Source of the DNA: Micromonospora avicenniae
GTDB taxonomy: Bacteria; Actinomycetota; Actinomycetes; Mycobacteriales; Micromonosporaceae
DNA: 64,000 bases
Assembly: GCF_900156065.1 (NCBI RefSeq)
Contig: NZ_FTNF01000020.1
Span: 34,076 to 98,075 of the forward strand
Direction: 5' to 3'
Of the stretch, positions 34,364-42,410 are shown in pieces. A program made the position numbers and the translations under genes. Each line of letters begins with the position of its first letter. Position 1 is the first letter of the stretch. The notes below the pieces were generated by a model. That model saw only the letters and a program-made list of their open reading frames with translations. It had not been told where the DNA came from and did no database searches.

Positions 34364-34440
34364 AGGTCGACTCGATATCCATGAAGTCGGGCTGTCCAAG
34401 CGCACGGGACAGCCCGACTTCCTTGAGGACGAGTCGATCA
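34364..34440. repeat. Palindromic intergenic repeat, copy C (best preserved)
   Basis: GAAGTCGGGCTGTCC (34383-34397) pairs perfectly with 34407-34421 across a 9-base loop; outer arms GGTCGACTCG (34365-34374) and CGAGTCGATCA pair with one or two mismatches. Total span 77 bases. Copies A and B share the plan. Confidence 0.85.
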
Positions 34441-34522
34441 CGCCCGCTCGCGCCGCGCAGCCCTCGCCCCGGTCGCGCCGCACAAGGCCGTGCCCCGCTC
34501 GCGCCGTGCCGCGCGCGGTAGC

Positions 34523-35161
34523 TCAGGCGGGGACGCCGGTGTAGAAGGCGGTGACCCGGTCGGCGGCGGCCCGGGCTGCGTCGGGGTCGGTGCCGGCGGC
34601 GACGCTCGCCTCGCACCAGCGCTCGCTGGCCAGTGTCATGAACGCCCGCCCTTGCGCCGAGGCCGACCAGGCCTCGGCGTCCTCCGGGCGTACGCCCGCC
34701 CCGGGCGCACCGAAGTACGACGCGAGGCCGAGCAGTCCGAGGTCCCAGCCGATGCCGACCGCGCCCGGGCCGAACTGCGCCCACCGGTCGTCGTCGACGT
34801 GTGCGATGTGCTCCAACTCGAGGCGGGTGCGGTCACCCTCCTGCGGGGTCAGGCGGACCTCGATCCAGCTGACCTCGTTGCCGTACTCCCAGGTCGCCGT
34901 GAAGCTGTGCGGCGGGTCGCAGGCCTCCACGACACCACCGGCGTTGCCCTGCAACTGGTAGCGGCCGCCCAGCCGTAGCTCGCCGGAGATCGGCAGGAAC
35001 CAGCGGGGGATCCGCTCGGCGTTCGTGCAGGCGTCCCAGACGTCCTCGACCGGCGCGTCGTAGGTCTGGCTGATCGTGGTCACCCGCGCTTCGCCCGCCT
35101 CCAGCGTCCGGCTGCCGACCTGCCGTCGGACGGCGTTGATCTGCTCACTGGCATCGATCAT
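34523..35161 (-). CDS. SRPBCC (AHSA1-like) protein paired with ArsR regulator
   Basis: A 212-residue START/Bet v1-like protein: TTISQTYDAPVEDVWDACTNAERIPRWFLPISGELRLGGRY is the typical opening, and AWSASAQGRAFMTLASERWCEA lies near the C-terminus. The family binds hydrophobic ligands in a helix-grip cavity; the actinobacterial AHSA1-like members that follow an ArsR gene have no firmly known ligand. The first ~26 residues precede the domain; an internal GTG (RVTTISQ) is an alternative start, but ATG 35161 makes the ATGA overlap with the ArsR stop. Confidence 0.88.
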   Translation of the reverse strand: MIDASEQINAVRRQVGSRTLEAGEARVTTISQTYDAPVEDVWDACTNAERIPRWFLPISGELRLGGRYQLQGNAGGVVEACDPPHSFTATWEYGNEVSWIEVRLTPQEGDRTRLELEHIAHVDDDRWAQFGPGAVGIGWDLGLLGLASYFGAPGAGVRPEDAEAWSASAQGRAFMTLASERWCEASVAAGTDPDAARAAADRVTAFYTGVPA

Positions 35162-35697
35162 CGTGCTCTCCTCTTGTCGGGAACCTCCGTGGCCCGCCGG
35201 CGTGGCCGCTCGTCGGCGTCGGTGGATGCAGACCGGCGTGGCCGTTCGTCGGGGTCGGCTGACGGCCGCCCGCGTGGCCGTTCGTCGGCTCGCGCCGCTG
35301 ATTCGGCGTGGCCGTGGTGGGCGGACGCCGGTGGTGGCGGCCCGTCGGGTGTGGTGGCGGACTGTTCACGCAGTCGCCGCTCGCGCTTGCCGCGGGCGAG
35401 TTCGGTGGCCAACGCGTTCAGTGGCGGGGTCCAGAACCGGCGGAAGTGGTCGAGCCACTTGTCGACGTCGCGCAGCGGGCGCGGGTCGACCGCGTAGAGC
35501 CGCCGCGTGCCGTCCGGCCGGACGGTGGCGAACCCGTTGAGCCGGAGGACCTTCAGGTGCTGGGAGACGGCCGGCTGGGAGATGCCGAACTCGCGCTGGA
35601 TCACGACGCAGACGTCGCCCGCGCTCGTCTCGCCCTCGGAGAGCAGTTCCAGGATCCGGCGCCGCACCGGGTCGCCCAACACGTCGAAGGCATGCAC
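35158..35697 (-). CDS. ArsR-family regulator with repetitive basic C-terminal tail
   Basis: A 179-residue protein. The first ~95 residues are a winged helix: FDVLGDPVRRRILELLSEGETSAGDV and the recognition helix SQPAVSQHLKVLRLNGFATVR; no metal-binding ELCVCD motif. The tail from ~110 is disordered and carries three imperfect copies of a D-E-R-P-R-x-x-x-x-x-D unit encoded by DNA repeats. GTG 35697 follows TATAAC by 6 bases. It overlaps the SRPBCC gene by ATGA, the common ArsR/AHSA1 pair, and probably represses its own operon. Confidence 0.9.
   Translation of the reverse strand: MHAFDVLGDPVRRRILELLSEGETSAGDVCVVIQREFGISQPAVSQHLKVLRLNGFATVRPDGTRRLYAVDPRPLRDVDKWLDHFRRFWTPPLNALATELARGKRERRLREQSATTPDGPPPPASAHHGHAESAARADERPRGRPSADPDERPRRSASTDADERPRRRATEVPDKRRAR
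35199..35292. repeat. Three short tandem-like repeats inside the ArsR gene tail
   Basis: The block CGGCGTGGCCGTTCGTCGG recurs with small changes starting near 35199, 35234 and 35270. In the gene's frame it encodes the DERPR units. Period is about 35 bases. Confidence 0.7.
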
Positions 35698-35703
35698 CCG
35701 GAA

Positions 35704-35709
35704 GTTATA
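35704..35709 (-). promoter_or_regulatory. -10 box of the ArsR gene (leaderless)
   Basis: TATAAC on the minus strand ends 6 bases before the GTG at 35697. The gap to the upstream oxidase stop is only 27 bases, so the rest of this promoter lies inside that gene. Confidence 0.55.
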
Positions 35710-35724
35710 TCAGCGATGTGTTAA

Positions 35725-37821
35725 TTAAGTAAAGGATGATGTGCCGATGAGTTTGTCGAGCCGGATCGGCAGGTCGCGTACCCGTACGCCGGTGGCGTGC
35801 CGGACGGCGTTGGCGATCGCGGCGGCCGTACCCACGATGCCGATCTCGCCGAGTCCCTTCACCCCGGCCGGGTTCAGGTCGGGGTCCTCCTCGTCGACCC
35901 AGTACGCCTCGATCTGCTCGACGTCCGCGCACCCGGTGATGTGGTACGTGGCTAGATCGTGGTTGACCCAGTCGCCGTACCGTTCGTCGAGCAACCCCTC
36001 CTCGTGCAGCGCCATCGAGATCCCCATGGTCATGCCCCCGATGAGCTGACTGCGGGCGGTCGTCGGATTCACCACCCGCCCGGCGGCGAACACACCGAGC
36101 ATGCGGTTCACCCGCACCTCGCCGGTGTCCACGTCCACCCGCACCTCGGCGAACTGGGCGCCGTACGCGTAGCGGGCCATCGGCTGCTGGGCCCGAACCT
36201 CGTCGGCGGTGCTCGCCGCGACGGTCGTCCCCTCGGGTGGCAGCGTGCCGGAGTGGTGGCCGAGCCGGTCGCGCAGCTCCTGGCAGGCGCGTACCACCGC
36301 CCAGCTCCACGAGGCGGTGCCCATCGAACCCCCGGCCACCCCGGCCGGTGGCAGGTCGCTGTCGCCGATCCGGATGTCCACCCGCTCCGGCGGCACACCC
36401 AGCGCGTCCGCGGCGACCAGCCACAGCGCGGTGCGTGCGCCGGTGCCGATGTCGGTCGCGTTGATCCGGACCAGGTAGCCGCCGTCCGGGAACGCGGTCG
36501 CCGTGGCCGCCGAGGCGCGCGCGCGAGCGGGGTAGCTGGAGCCGGCCACCCCGGTGCCGATCAGCCACCGGCCGTCGCGGCGGGTGCCGGGGCGCAGGTC
36601 CCGGTCGGCCCAACCGAACCGGCGGGCCCCCTCGGTGAGGCACGCGACGAGGTTTCGGCTGCTGAACGGATGCCCCTGGTCGGGGTCGACCGTCGGTTCG
36701 TTGCGGATCCGGAGTTCGATCGGGTCGATCCCGCAGGCGGCGGCGAGTTCGTCCATCGCGGACTCCAGGGCGTACGCGCCGGGGCACTCGCCCGGCGCCC
36801 GCATCCAGAACGGAGTCGGCACGTCGAGACGGACCAGCCGGTGCGTGGTGCGCCGGTGCGGCGCCGCGTACATGCTGCGGGTGTAGACGGCGGTCTGCTC
36901 GGCGAACTCGGTGAGCGTCGAGGTCTGGCTGATCGCGTCGTGGCAGATCGCCGCGATCCGGCCGTCCGCGTCGGAGCCGAGCCGTACCCGTTGGATCGTC
37001 GGGGTGCGGTAGCCGATCGGGCCGAAGAGCTGTTGACGGGTCAGGGCGAGCCGGACCGGCCGGCCCACCTGCCGGGCCGCGAGTGCGGCGAGCACCACGG
37101 CGGCCTTCGGGTAGCCCTTGCTGCCGAATCCGCCGCCGACGTGTTCGCTGATCACCCGGACCGACTCGCGGGGAATCTCGAACAGCTCGGCGAGCGCGGC
37201 CTGCACGGCCGTCGAACCCTGGTTGCTGTCGTGCAGGAGCAGCTGCCCGTCCCGCCACTGTGCCGTGGTGGCGTGCGGCTCCATCGGATTGTTGTGGTAG
37301 GCCGGAGTCCGGTAGGTGACGTCGACCCGCACCTCGGCGGCCTCGAAGGCGGCGTCGAAGTTCCCTTCCGTGGTGTCCGTCGGATAGCCGGGGTTGACCT
37401 TCTCCGGCCGGTACAGCCCGGGATGGTCGGCGGTGAGCACGGTGCTGTGCGGTTCGGTGTCGTACTCGATCAGTACGTGCCGTGCCCCCTCCCGGGCGGC
37501 CTCGATGCTCTCCGCCACGACCAGGGCCACCAGTTGACCGCGGTAGTGGACCACCGGATCCTGCAACAGGTGCAGCTCCGCTTCGACGCCGGCGGCAAGC
37601 CGGGGGGCGTTGCCGTGATGCAGGACGGTGAGCACGCCCGGCACCGCGAGCGCCGGGTCCGGGTCGATCCGGGTGATCCGGCCGCGCACCGCCGCGGCGG
37701 GCACCGCCCATGCGTACGTCACGTCGTCCAGCGGGTACTCGACCGCGTACCGGGCCGTGCCGGTGACCTTCTCGCGGCCCTCCAGCCGTGGGTGGGCCCG
37801 GCCCACCGCGCCCGCGCTCAT
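35725..37821 (-). CDS. Molybdenum aldehyde oxidase/xanthine dehydrogenase family, Moco-binding subunit (PaoC-like)
   Basis: A 698-residue large subunit. GRAHPRLEGREKVTGTARYAVE opens the family; VGGGFGSKGYPK binds the molybdopterin region, and GVKGLGEIGIVG near residue ~660 holds the catalytic base glutamate. Length fits PaoC/YagR (about 730) rather than full eukaryotic XDH. The enzyme hydroxylates aldehydes or N-heterocycles with water as oxygen donor. It starts 34 bases after the FAD subunit stop. No Tat signal was seen in the iron-sulphur subunit, so the complex is probably cytoplasmic, unlike E. coli PaoABC. Substrate unknown. Confidence 0.92.
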   Translation of the reverse strand: MSAGAVGRAHPRLEGREKVTGTARYAVEYPLDDVTYAWAVPAAAVRGRITRIDPDPALAVPGVLTVLHHGNAPRLAAGVEAELHLLQDPVVHYRGQLVALVVAESIEAAREGARHVLIEYDTEPHSTVLTADHPGLYRPEKVNPGYPTDTTEGNFDAAFEAAEVRVDVTYRTPAYHNNPMEPHATTAQWRDGQLLLHDSNQGSTAVQAALAELFEIPRESVRVISEHVGGGFGSKGYPKAAVVLAALAARQVGRPVRLALTRQQLFGPIGYRTPTIQRVRLGSDADGRIAAICHDAISQTSTLTEFAEQTAVYTRSMYAAPHRRTTHRLVRLDVPTPFWMRAPGECPGAYALESAMDELAAACGIDPIELRIRNEPTVDPDQGHPFSSRNLVACLTEGARRFGWADRDLRPGTRRDGRWLIGTGVAGSSYPARARASAATATAFPDGGYLVRINATDIGTGARTALWLVAADALGVPPERVDIRIGDSDLPPAGVAGGSMGTASWSWAVVRACQELRDRLGHHSGTLPPEGTTVAASTADEVRAQQPMARYAYGAQFAEVRVDVDTGEVRVNRMLGVFAAGRVVNPTTARSQLIGGMTMGISMALHEEGLLDERYGDWVNHDLATYHITGCADVEQIEAYWVDEEDPDLNPAGVKGLGEIGIVGTAAAIANAVRHATGVRVRDLPIRLDKLIGTSSFT

Positions 37822-37855
37822 GCGCGTGCTCCGGCGTTCACGTCGAGGTCCCGGA

Positions 37856-38845
37856 TCATGCCCGCGACTCCGCCAGCTCGGTGAGCGCGCGGACCGTGAC
37901 GGCGCGGATCAGCGGGACCTTGAAACCGTTGTGGGTCAGTGGACGTGCCACGGCGAGTTCGGCGTCGGCGGCCTGCCCGGCCAGCTCCGGCGTGAACTGC
38001 CGGCCACGCAGCGCCGCCTCGGCCTGGTAGGCCCGCCACGGCCGGTGCGCGACCGCGCCGTAGGCGAGCCGGACGTCACGTACCACGTCGCCGTCCAGGT
38101 CGAGCACGGCGGCCACCGAACCGACCGCGAAGGCGAACGACGCCCGGTCGCGCACCTTGAGGTACGTCGACCGGCGCGCGGCCGGCAGCGGCGGGAGCCG
38201 TACGGCGGTGATCAGCGCGCCCCGCCGCAGGGTGGTCTCACGCTCCGGGTGCTCACCCGGGGACCGGTGCAGCTTGACGAAGGGTACGTCCCGCGTACCG
38301 TCGGGTTCGGCCACCTCGACCACCGCGTCGAGCGCGGCCAGCGCGACCGCCAGGTCCGAGGGATGGGTGGCGACGCACTGCTCGGACCAGTCCAGGATGG
38401 CCAGGTCGCGGTTCTGCCCGTGCCGCGCCGCGCAGCCGCTGCCCGGCTCCCGCTTGTTGCACGCCTTACCGGTGTCCTGGAAGTAGTAGCACCGGGTGCG
38501 CTGCAACAGGTTGCCGGCCGTGGTCGCCATGTTGCGCACCTGGCCGGAGGCGGCGGCGAGCAGGGCACGGGCGAGCACGGGGTAGTCCCGCCGTACCACC
38601 GGGTGGGCGGCCAGGTCGCTGTTGCGTACGGTGGCGCCCACGCGCAGGCCACCGTCGGGCAACGGCTCGACCGCGTCCAGCGGCAGCCGGGTGACGTCCA
38701 CCAGCAGGTCGGGCCGCTGCACGCCGAGCTTCATGAGGTCGACGAGGTTTGTGCCGCCGGCCAGGTACGCCGCCTCGGGGTCCTCGCCGAGCAGCGCCAC
38801 GGCCTCGTCGACATCGGCCGGGCGACGGTACCGGAACTCCCTCAT
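37856..38845 (-). CDS. Aldehyde oxidase FAD-binding subunit with extra [4Fe-4S] site (PaoB-like)
   Basis: A 329-residue CoxM/XdhB-type FAD subunit: the opening REFRYRRPADVDEAVALL, the FAD loop AYLAGGTNLVDLMK and QVRNMATTAGNLLQR are typical. An insert with four cysteines follows (RCYYFQDTGKACNKREPGSG plus one more Cys just after, residues ~118-140), the pattern that binds an additional [4Fe-4S] cluster in PaoB. It passes electrons from the Mo/FeS subunits to FAD. ATG 38845 overlaps the stop of the iron-sulphur subunit (ATGA). Confidence 0.92.
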   Translation of the reverse strand: MREFRYRRPADVDEAVALLGEDPEAAYLAGGTNLVDLMKLGVQRPDLLVDVTRLPLDAVEPLPDGGLRVGATVRNSDLAAHPVVRRDYPVLARALLAAASGQVRNMATTAGNLLQRTRCYYFQDTGKACNKREPGSGCAARHGQNRDLAILDWSEQCVATHPSDLAVALAALDAVVEVAEPDGTRDVPFVKLHRSPGEHPERETTLRRGALITAVRLPPLPAARRSTYLKVRDRASFAFAVGSVAAVLDLDGDVVRDVRLAYGAVAHRPWRAYQAEAALRGRQFTPELAGQAADAELAVARPLTHNGFKVPLIRAVTVRALTELAESRA

Positions 38846-39393
38846 CGCTCTCCCGCCGTCTCCCGGATCGCGGCCACGATGTGCGGGTACGCCCCGCACC
38901 GGCACAGGTTGCCGCTCATCCGTTCGCGTACCTCCGCGTCGGTCAGCCGGACCGCGCCGGTGAGGTCGTCGGTGACCGCGCTCGGCCACCCCGCGGCGAC
39001 CTCGTCGAGCATGCCGCGGGCGGAGCAGAGCTGCCCCGGCGTGCAGTAACCGCACTGGAAGGCGTCGTGGGCGATGAACGCCTCCTGCAACGGGGCGAGC
39101 GGGTCGGGCCCGGCCAGCCCCTCGACGGTGGTGATCGAGCAGTCGTCGAGGGTGACGGCGAAGATGAGACAGCTCTTCACCCGCCGGCCCTCCAGCAGCA
39201 CGGTGCAGGAGCCGCACTGACCGTGGTCGCAGCCCTTCTTCGCGCCGATGAGGTCCAGGTGCTCGCGCAGCGCGTCGAGCAACGTCGTGCGGTTGTCCAG
39301 CGTCAGCTCGCGGCGGGTGCCGTTGACGGTGAAGGCGACCCGGGACGAGCGTTCGTCGCCGGCGACCGTGGCGCTACCGGAGCCGTTCTGCAC
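38842..39393 (-). CDS. Aldehyde oxidase [2Fe-2S] subunit (PaoA-like)
   Basis: A 183-residue subunit. The plant-type ferredoxin site is KKGCDHGQCGSCTVLL plus a later Cys in RRVKSCLIF, and the C-terminal four-helix [2Fe-2S] site is QCGYCTPGQ and NLCRCGAYP. First gene of the three-subunit operon. GTG 39393 lies 6 bases after TACTAT (39405-39400), a leaderless arrangement. The N-terminal ~18 residues are Ser/Gly rich without the twin-arginine signal that E. coli PaoA has. Confidence 0.93.
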   Translation of the reverse strand: MQNGSGSATVAGDERSSRVAFTVNGTRRELTLDNRTTLLDALREHLDLIGAKKGCDHGQCGSCTVLLEGRRVKSCLIFAVTLDDCSITTVEGLAGPDPLAPLQEAFIAHDAFQCGYCTPGQLCSARGMLDEVAAGWPSAVTDDLTGAVRLTDAEVRERMSGNLCRCGAYPHIVAAIRETAGER

Positions 39394-39399
39394 CCGCCC

Positions 39400-39420
39400 A
39401 TAGTAGCTTTGTTCGTACTA
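39400..39420. promoter_or_regulatory. Control region of the oxidase operon
   Basis: TACTAT on the minus strand (39405-39400) is the oxidase -10 box. It overlaps a small dyad TAGTA-N10-TACTA (39401-39420) that could be an operator between the oxidase and the divergent mocA-like gene. The -10 call is good; the operator is tentative. Confidence 0.5.
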
Positions 39421-39462
39421 ATCGGAAGAAAACCGGTGAATCGTTCACGATGTGGGGGCGGT

Positions 39463-40047
39463 GTGGAACAGGGGAACGTGGCCGGGCTCCTGCTCGCCGC
39501 CGGCGGCGGCCGCCGCTTCGGCCGGCCGAAGGCGCTCGTCGAGTTCGACGGCGAGCCGCTGGTGCGCCGTGCGCTGCGCCTGCTGGCCGCCGGCGGCTGC
39601 GCCCCGGTGCACGTCGTGGTCGGCGCCGGGGCGGACGACCTGCCGCCACTGCCGGAGGCGATCCTCGTCCGCAATCCCGACTGGTGCCGGGGGATGGGTC
39701 GGTCGTTGCGCCTCGGGTTGGCGTCGATGCCCACGCACGTGACCGCGGCCGTGGTCGTCCTCGTCGACCAGCCGCTGCTCACCCCGGCGGCGGTACGCCG
39801 GGTGCGGGCCGCGTACGCCGGCGGCGCGGCCGTCGTGACGGCCACCTACGCCGGGCGCCCCGGGCACCCCGTCCTGCTCGGGCGCGACACCTGGCCGATG
39901 CTCGAGCGGTACGCCACCGGTGACCGGGGTGCTCGCGACCTGCTGCGCGCTCGGCCGGACCTCGTGGTCCGGGTGCCCTGCGACGGCGTCGGCGTCCCGG
40001 TCGACCTCGACACCCCGGCCGACCTCGCCCGCGTCACCCCGCAATGA
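39463..40047 (+). CDS. MocA-like molybdenum cofactor cytidylyltransferase
   Basis: A 194-residue nucleotidyltransferase of the MobA/MocA class. The nucleotide-binding loop GLLLAAGGGRRFGRPKALVEFDGEPLV is followed by VVVLVDQPLLTPAAV (metal-binding D-Q-P, typical of MocA, where MobA has another pattern) and GRPGHPVLLGRD. MocA adds CMP to Mo-molybdopterin, giving the cofactor form used by the xanthine dehydrogenase family. Its position next to the three oxidase genes, divergent by about 70 bases, supports this. Starts at GTG 39436, 39463 or 39478 are all possible; 39463 is chosen for the G-rich site upstream. Confidence 0.85.
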   Translation: MEQGNVAGLLLAAGGGRRFGRPKALVEFDGEPLVRRALRLLAAGGCAPVHVVVGAGADDLPPLPEAILVRNPDWCRGMGRSLRLGLASMPTHVTAAVVVLVDQPLLTPAAVRRVRAAYAGGAAVVTATYAGRPGHPVLLGRDTWPMLERYATGDRGARDLLRARPDLVVRVPCDGVGVPVDLDTPADLARVTPQ

Positions 40048-40110
40048 CGGGCGCGGGGCCGCCGTGAACCCGTCCCCGCCGACCCGGAAGAACGCCGGAC
40101 GACCACAAGG

Positions 40111-40171
40111 GTCGATCATGAGATTTGCGGCGGAGTCGATCTCCAGAAGTGCCGCAAACCTCATGATCGAC
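40111..40171. repeat. Palindromic element with 21-bp arms between convergent genes
   Basis: The arm at 40111-40131 (GTCGATCATGAGATTTGCGG, then C) is complementary to 40151-40171 with one mismatch, around a 19-base loop. It lies between the mocA-like gene and the GH1 gene and may serve as a bidirectional terminator. The loop includes GAGTCGAT, reminiscent of copies A-C, but the arms differ, so it is treated as a separate family. Confidence 0.8.
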
Positions 40172-40185
40172 ACGAAGGGGAGGCG

Positions 40186-41541
40186 TCAGGCGGTGCCGGC
40201 CGATCGCCGGTGGGCGCGGATGAGTTCGGCATAGCGGTGGCCGCTGGCCTTCATCGTCCGGCGCTGGGTGGCGTAGTCGACGTGCACCAGGCCGAAGCGC
40301 TTGTCGTAGCCGTACGCCCACTCGAAGTTGTCCAGCAGCGACCAGACGAAGTAGCCGGCGAGCGGCACGCCCCGCACCACCGCCGAGGAGCACGCCGCCA
40401 GGTGCTCCTCCAGGTGGTCGGTGCGCTCCTTGTCCTCCACGGTGCCCTCGGCGGTGACCTCGTCCGGCCACGCCGAGCCGCTCTCGGTGACGATGATCTT
40501 CGCGGGGCGGTACTCCTCGCTCACCGCGACCAGCAACTGTTCGAGCCCGCGCGGGTAGACCTCCCAGCCCATCGCCGTCTCGATCGCGCCGGGCACCGGC
40601 ACCTGCCGGGCGTACGGCGCCGGCCCCGCCGGGTCGTCCACGACGAGCTGACGGAAGTAGTAGTTCACCCCGAGGAAGTCCGTCGGGGTGGCGATCACCG
40701 CGAGGTCGCCGTCGCGTACCGGCGGCTCGATGCCGTACGTGTCGATCATGTCGGTCGGGTAGCCGCGTCCGTGGATCGGGTCCAACCACCAGCGGTTGAC
40801 GTGGCCGTCCATCCGGCGGGCCGCCGCGACGTCCTCCGGCCGGTCGGTCGCCGCCTCGATCGGGCTGAGGTTGAGCACCAGCCCGACCGACGCCGGCCGG
40901 GCGGCGTTCGCCCGTACGGCCTGGGTGGCGAGGCCGTGCCCGAGCAGCGTGTGGTGGGAGGTGCGCACCGCGCGGCCGAGGTCCCGCTCCCCGGGGGCCA
41001 TGTTGCCCTCCAGGTGGCCGATCCAGGAGACGCAGAGCGGCTCGTTGACCGTGCACCAGTCGGTCACCCGGTCGCCCAGGCGGGCCGCGACGATCGCGGC
41101 GTAGTCGGCGAACGCCTCGGCGGTGGCGCGCTCCGGCCAGCCGCCCCGGTCCTGCAGGGCCTGCGGCAGGTCCCAGTGGTAGAGCGTGACGAACGGCCGG
41201 ATCCCCTCCGCGAGCAGTGCGTCGACCAGCCGGTCGTAGAAGTCCAGCCCGGCGGCGTTGACCGTGCCGGTTCCTTCGGGCAGCACCCGCGGCCAGGCCA
41301 CCGAGAACCGGTACGCGTCGACGCCGAGCCGGCGCAGCAGCGCCACGTCCTCCGGCCAGCGGTGGTAGTGGTCGCAGGCCACGGCCCCGGTGTCACCGTT
41401 GTCGACGTTTCCCGGGGTGGCCGAGAAGGTGTCCCAGATGGACGGAGATCGCCCGTCGACGTCGACGGCCCCCTCGATCTGGTACGCCGCGGTGGCGACG
41501 CCCCAGAGGAAGTCGGGCGGCAGCTTGGACAGGTCCGGCAC
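40186..41541 (-). CDS. Beta-glucosidase, glycoside hydrolase family 1
   Basis: A 451-residue GH1 enzyme. FLWGVATAAYQIEG is the N-terminal signature, CTVNEP carries the acid/base glutamate (~residue 165) and IIVTESGSAWPDE carries the nucleophile (~residue 350, usually ITENG). Late WSLLDNFEWAYGYDKRFGLVHVDY is the aglycone/glycone site block. It hydrolyses beta-glucosides such as cellobiose in the cytoplasm (no signal peptide). GTG 41541 has AGGAG 9-10 bases upstream; GTG 41574 is a longer option. Last gene of the sugar operon, 29 bases after the permease. Confidence 0.95.
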   Translation of the reverse strand: MPDLSKLPPDFLWGVATAAYQIEGAVDVDGRSPSIWDTFSATPGNVDNGDTGAVACDHYHRWPEDVALLRRLGVDAYRFSVAWPRVLPEGTGTVNAAGLDFYDRLVDALLAEGIRPFVTLYHWDLPQALQDRGGWPERATAEAFADYAAIVAARLGDRVTDWCTVNEPLCVSWIGHLEGNMAPGERDLGRAVRTSHHTLLGHGLATQAVRANAARPASVGLVLNLSPIEAATDRPEDVAAARRMDGHVNRWWLDPIHGRGYPTDMIDTYGIEPPVRDGDLAVIATPTDFLGVNYYFRQLVVDDPAGPAPYARQVPVPGAIETAMGWEVYPRGLEQLLVAVSEEYRPAKIIVTESGSAWPDEVTAEGTVEDKERTDHLEEHLAACSSAVVRGVPLAGYFVWSLLDNFEWAYGYDKRFGLVHVDYATQRRTMKASGHRYAELIRAHRRSAGTA

Positions 41542-41570
41542 GGGTCGGTTCTCCTCTTCGGTGGATCGAA

Positions 41571-42410
41571 TCACTTGACCGCGCCGGCGGTGAGGCCGGC
41601 GACGAAGTAGCGCTGCAGCGCCAGGAAGCCGGCGACGACGGGCACGCTCACCACCAGCGAGGCAGCCATCACCTGATTCCAGTAGACGTTGAACTGGGTG
41701 GAGTAGCCCTGCAGGCCGACCGCCAGGGTGCGGCTGCCCTCGTCCGTCATGACCGAGGCGAAGAGCACCTCACCCCAGGCGGTCATGAACGCGTACACGG
41801 TCACCGCGACCACTCCGGGCACGGCCGCCGGCAGGATCACCTGGAACAGGGTCCGCAGTGGACCGGCGCCGTCGACCTGGGCCGCCTCGTCGAGCCCACG
41901 GGGGATCGAGTCGAAGTAGCCGACCAGCATCCAGATCGAGAACGGCAGCGAGAAGGTCAGGTACGTGATGACCAGACCGGTACGGCTGGCGTACAGCTCG
42001 ATCCCGGTGCTGTTGCCCAGGTTCACGTAGATGAGGAACAGCGGCAGCAGGAACAGTATGCCCGGGAACATCTGGGTGGACAGGACTGTCACCGAGAAGA
42101 CGCCCCGGCCACGGAAGCGGTACCGGCTCACCGCGAACGCAGCGAAGATGGCGACGGCCACCGAGCAGACCGCGGCGATGCTCGACACCACCAGGCTGTT
42201 CACCAGGTAGTGCGCCAGCGGCACGGTGCTCCACATGTCGATGAACGGTTGCAGCGTCGGGCGGCTCGGCCACCAGGTGAAGCCGTTCTGCACGTCCTGC
42301 AACGGTTTCGCGGCCGAGGTGACCATCACGTACAGCGGAATGACGACGAAGAGGGTGAGCAGGGTCAGCACGATCCGCCGGCCCCAGCGCTCACCGGCGG
42401 TCTCACGCAT
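41571..42410 (-). CDS. Carbohydrate ABC permease, MalG/GanQ-like
   Basis: A 279-residue CUT1 inner-membrane permease with six hydrophobic segments and the cytoplasmic EAA loop EAAQVDGAGPLRTLFQVILP near residue 180, which docks an ATPase. Its ATG overlaps the end of the first permease by 8 bases. No ATPase gene is present in the operon; as in many actinobacterial sugar importers a shared MsiK-type ATPase elsewhere is expected. Confidence 0.94.
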   Translation of the reverse strand: MRETAGERWGRRIVLTLLTLFVVIPLYVMVTSAAKPLQDVQNGFTWWPSRPTLQPFIDMWSTVPLAHYLVNSLVVSSIAAVCSVAVAIFAAFAVSRYRFRGRGVFSVTVLSTQMFPGILFLLPLFLIYVNLGNSTGIELYASRTGLVITYLTFSLPFSIWMLVGYFDSIPRGLDEAAQVDGAGPLRTLFQVILPAAVPGVVAVTVYAFMTAWGEVLFASVMTDEGSRTLAVGLQGYSTQFNVYWNQVMAASLVVSVPVVAGFLALQRYFVAGLTAGAVK

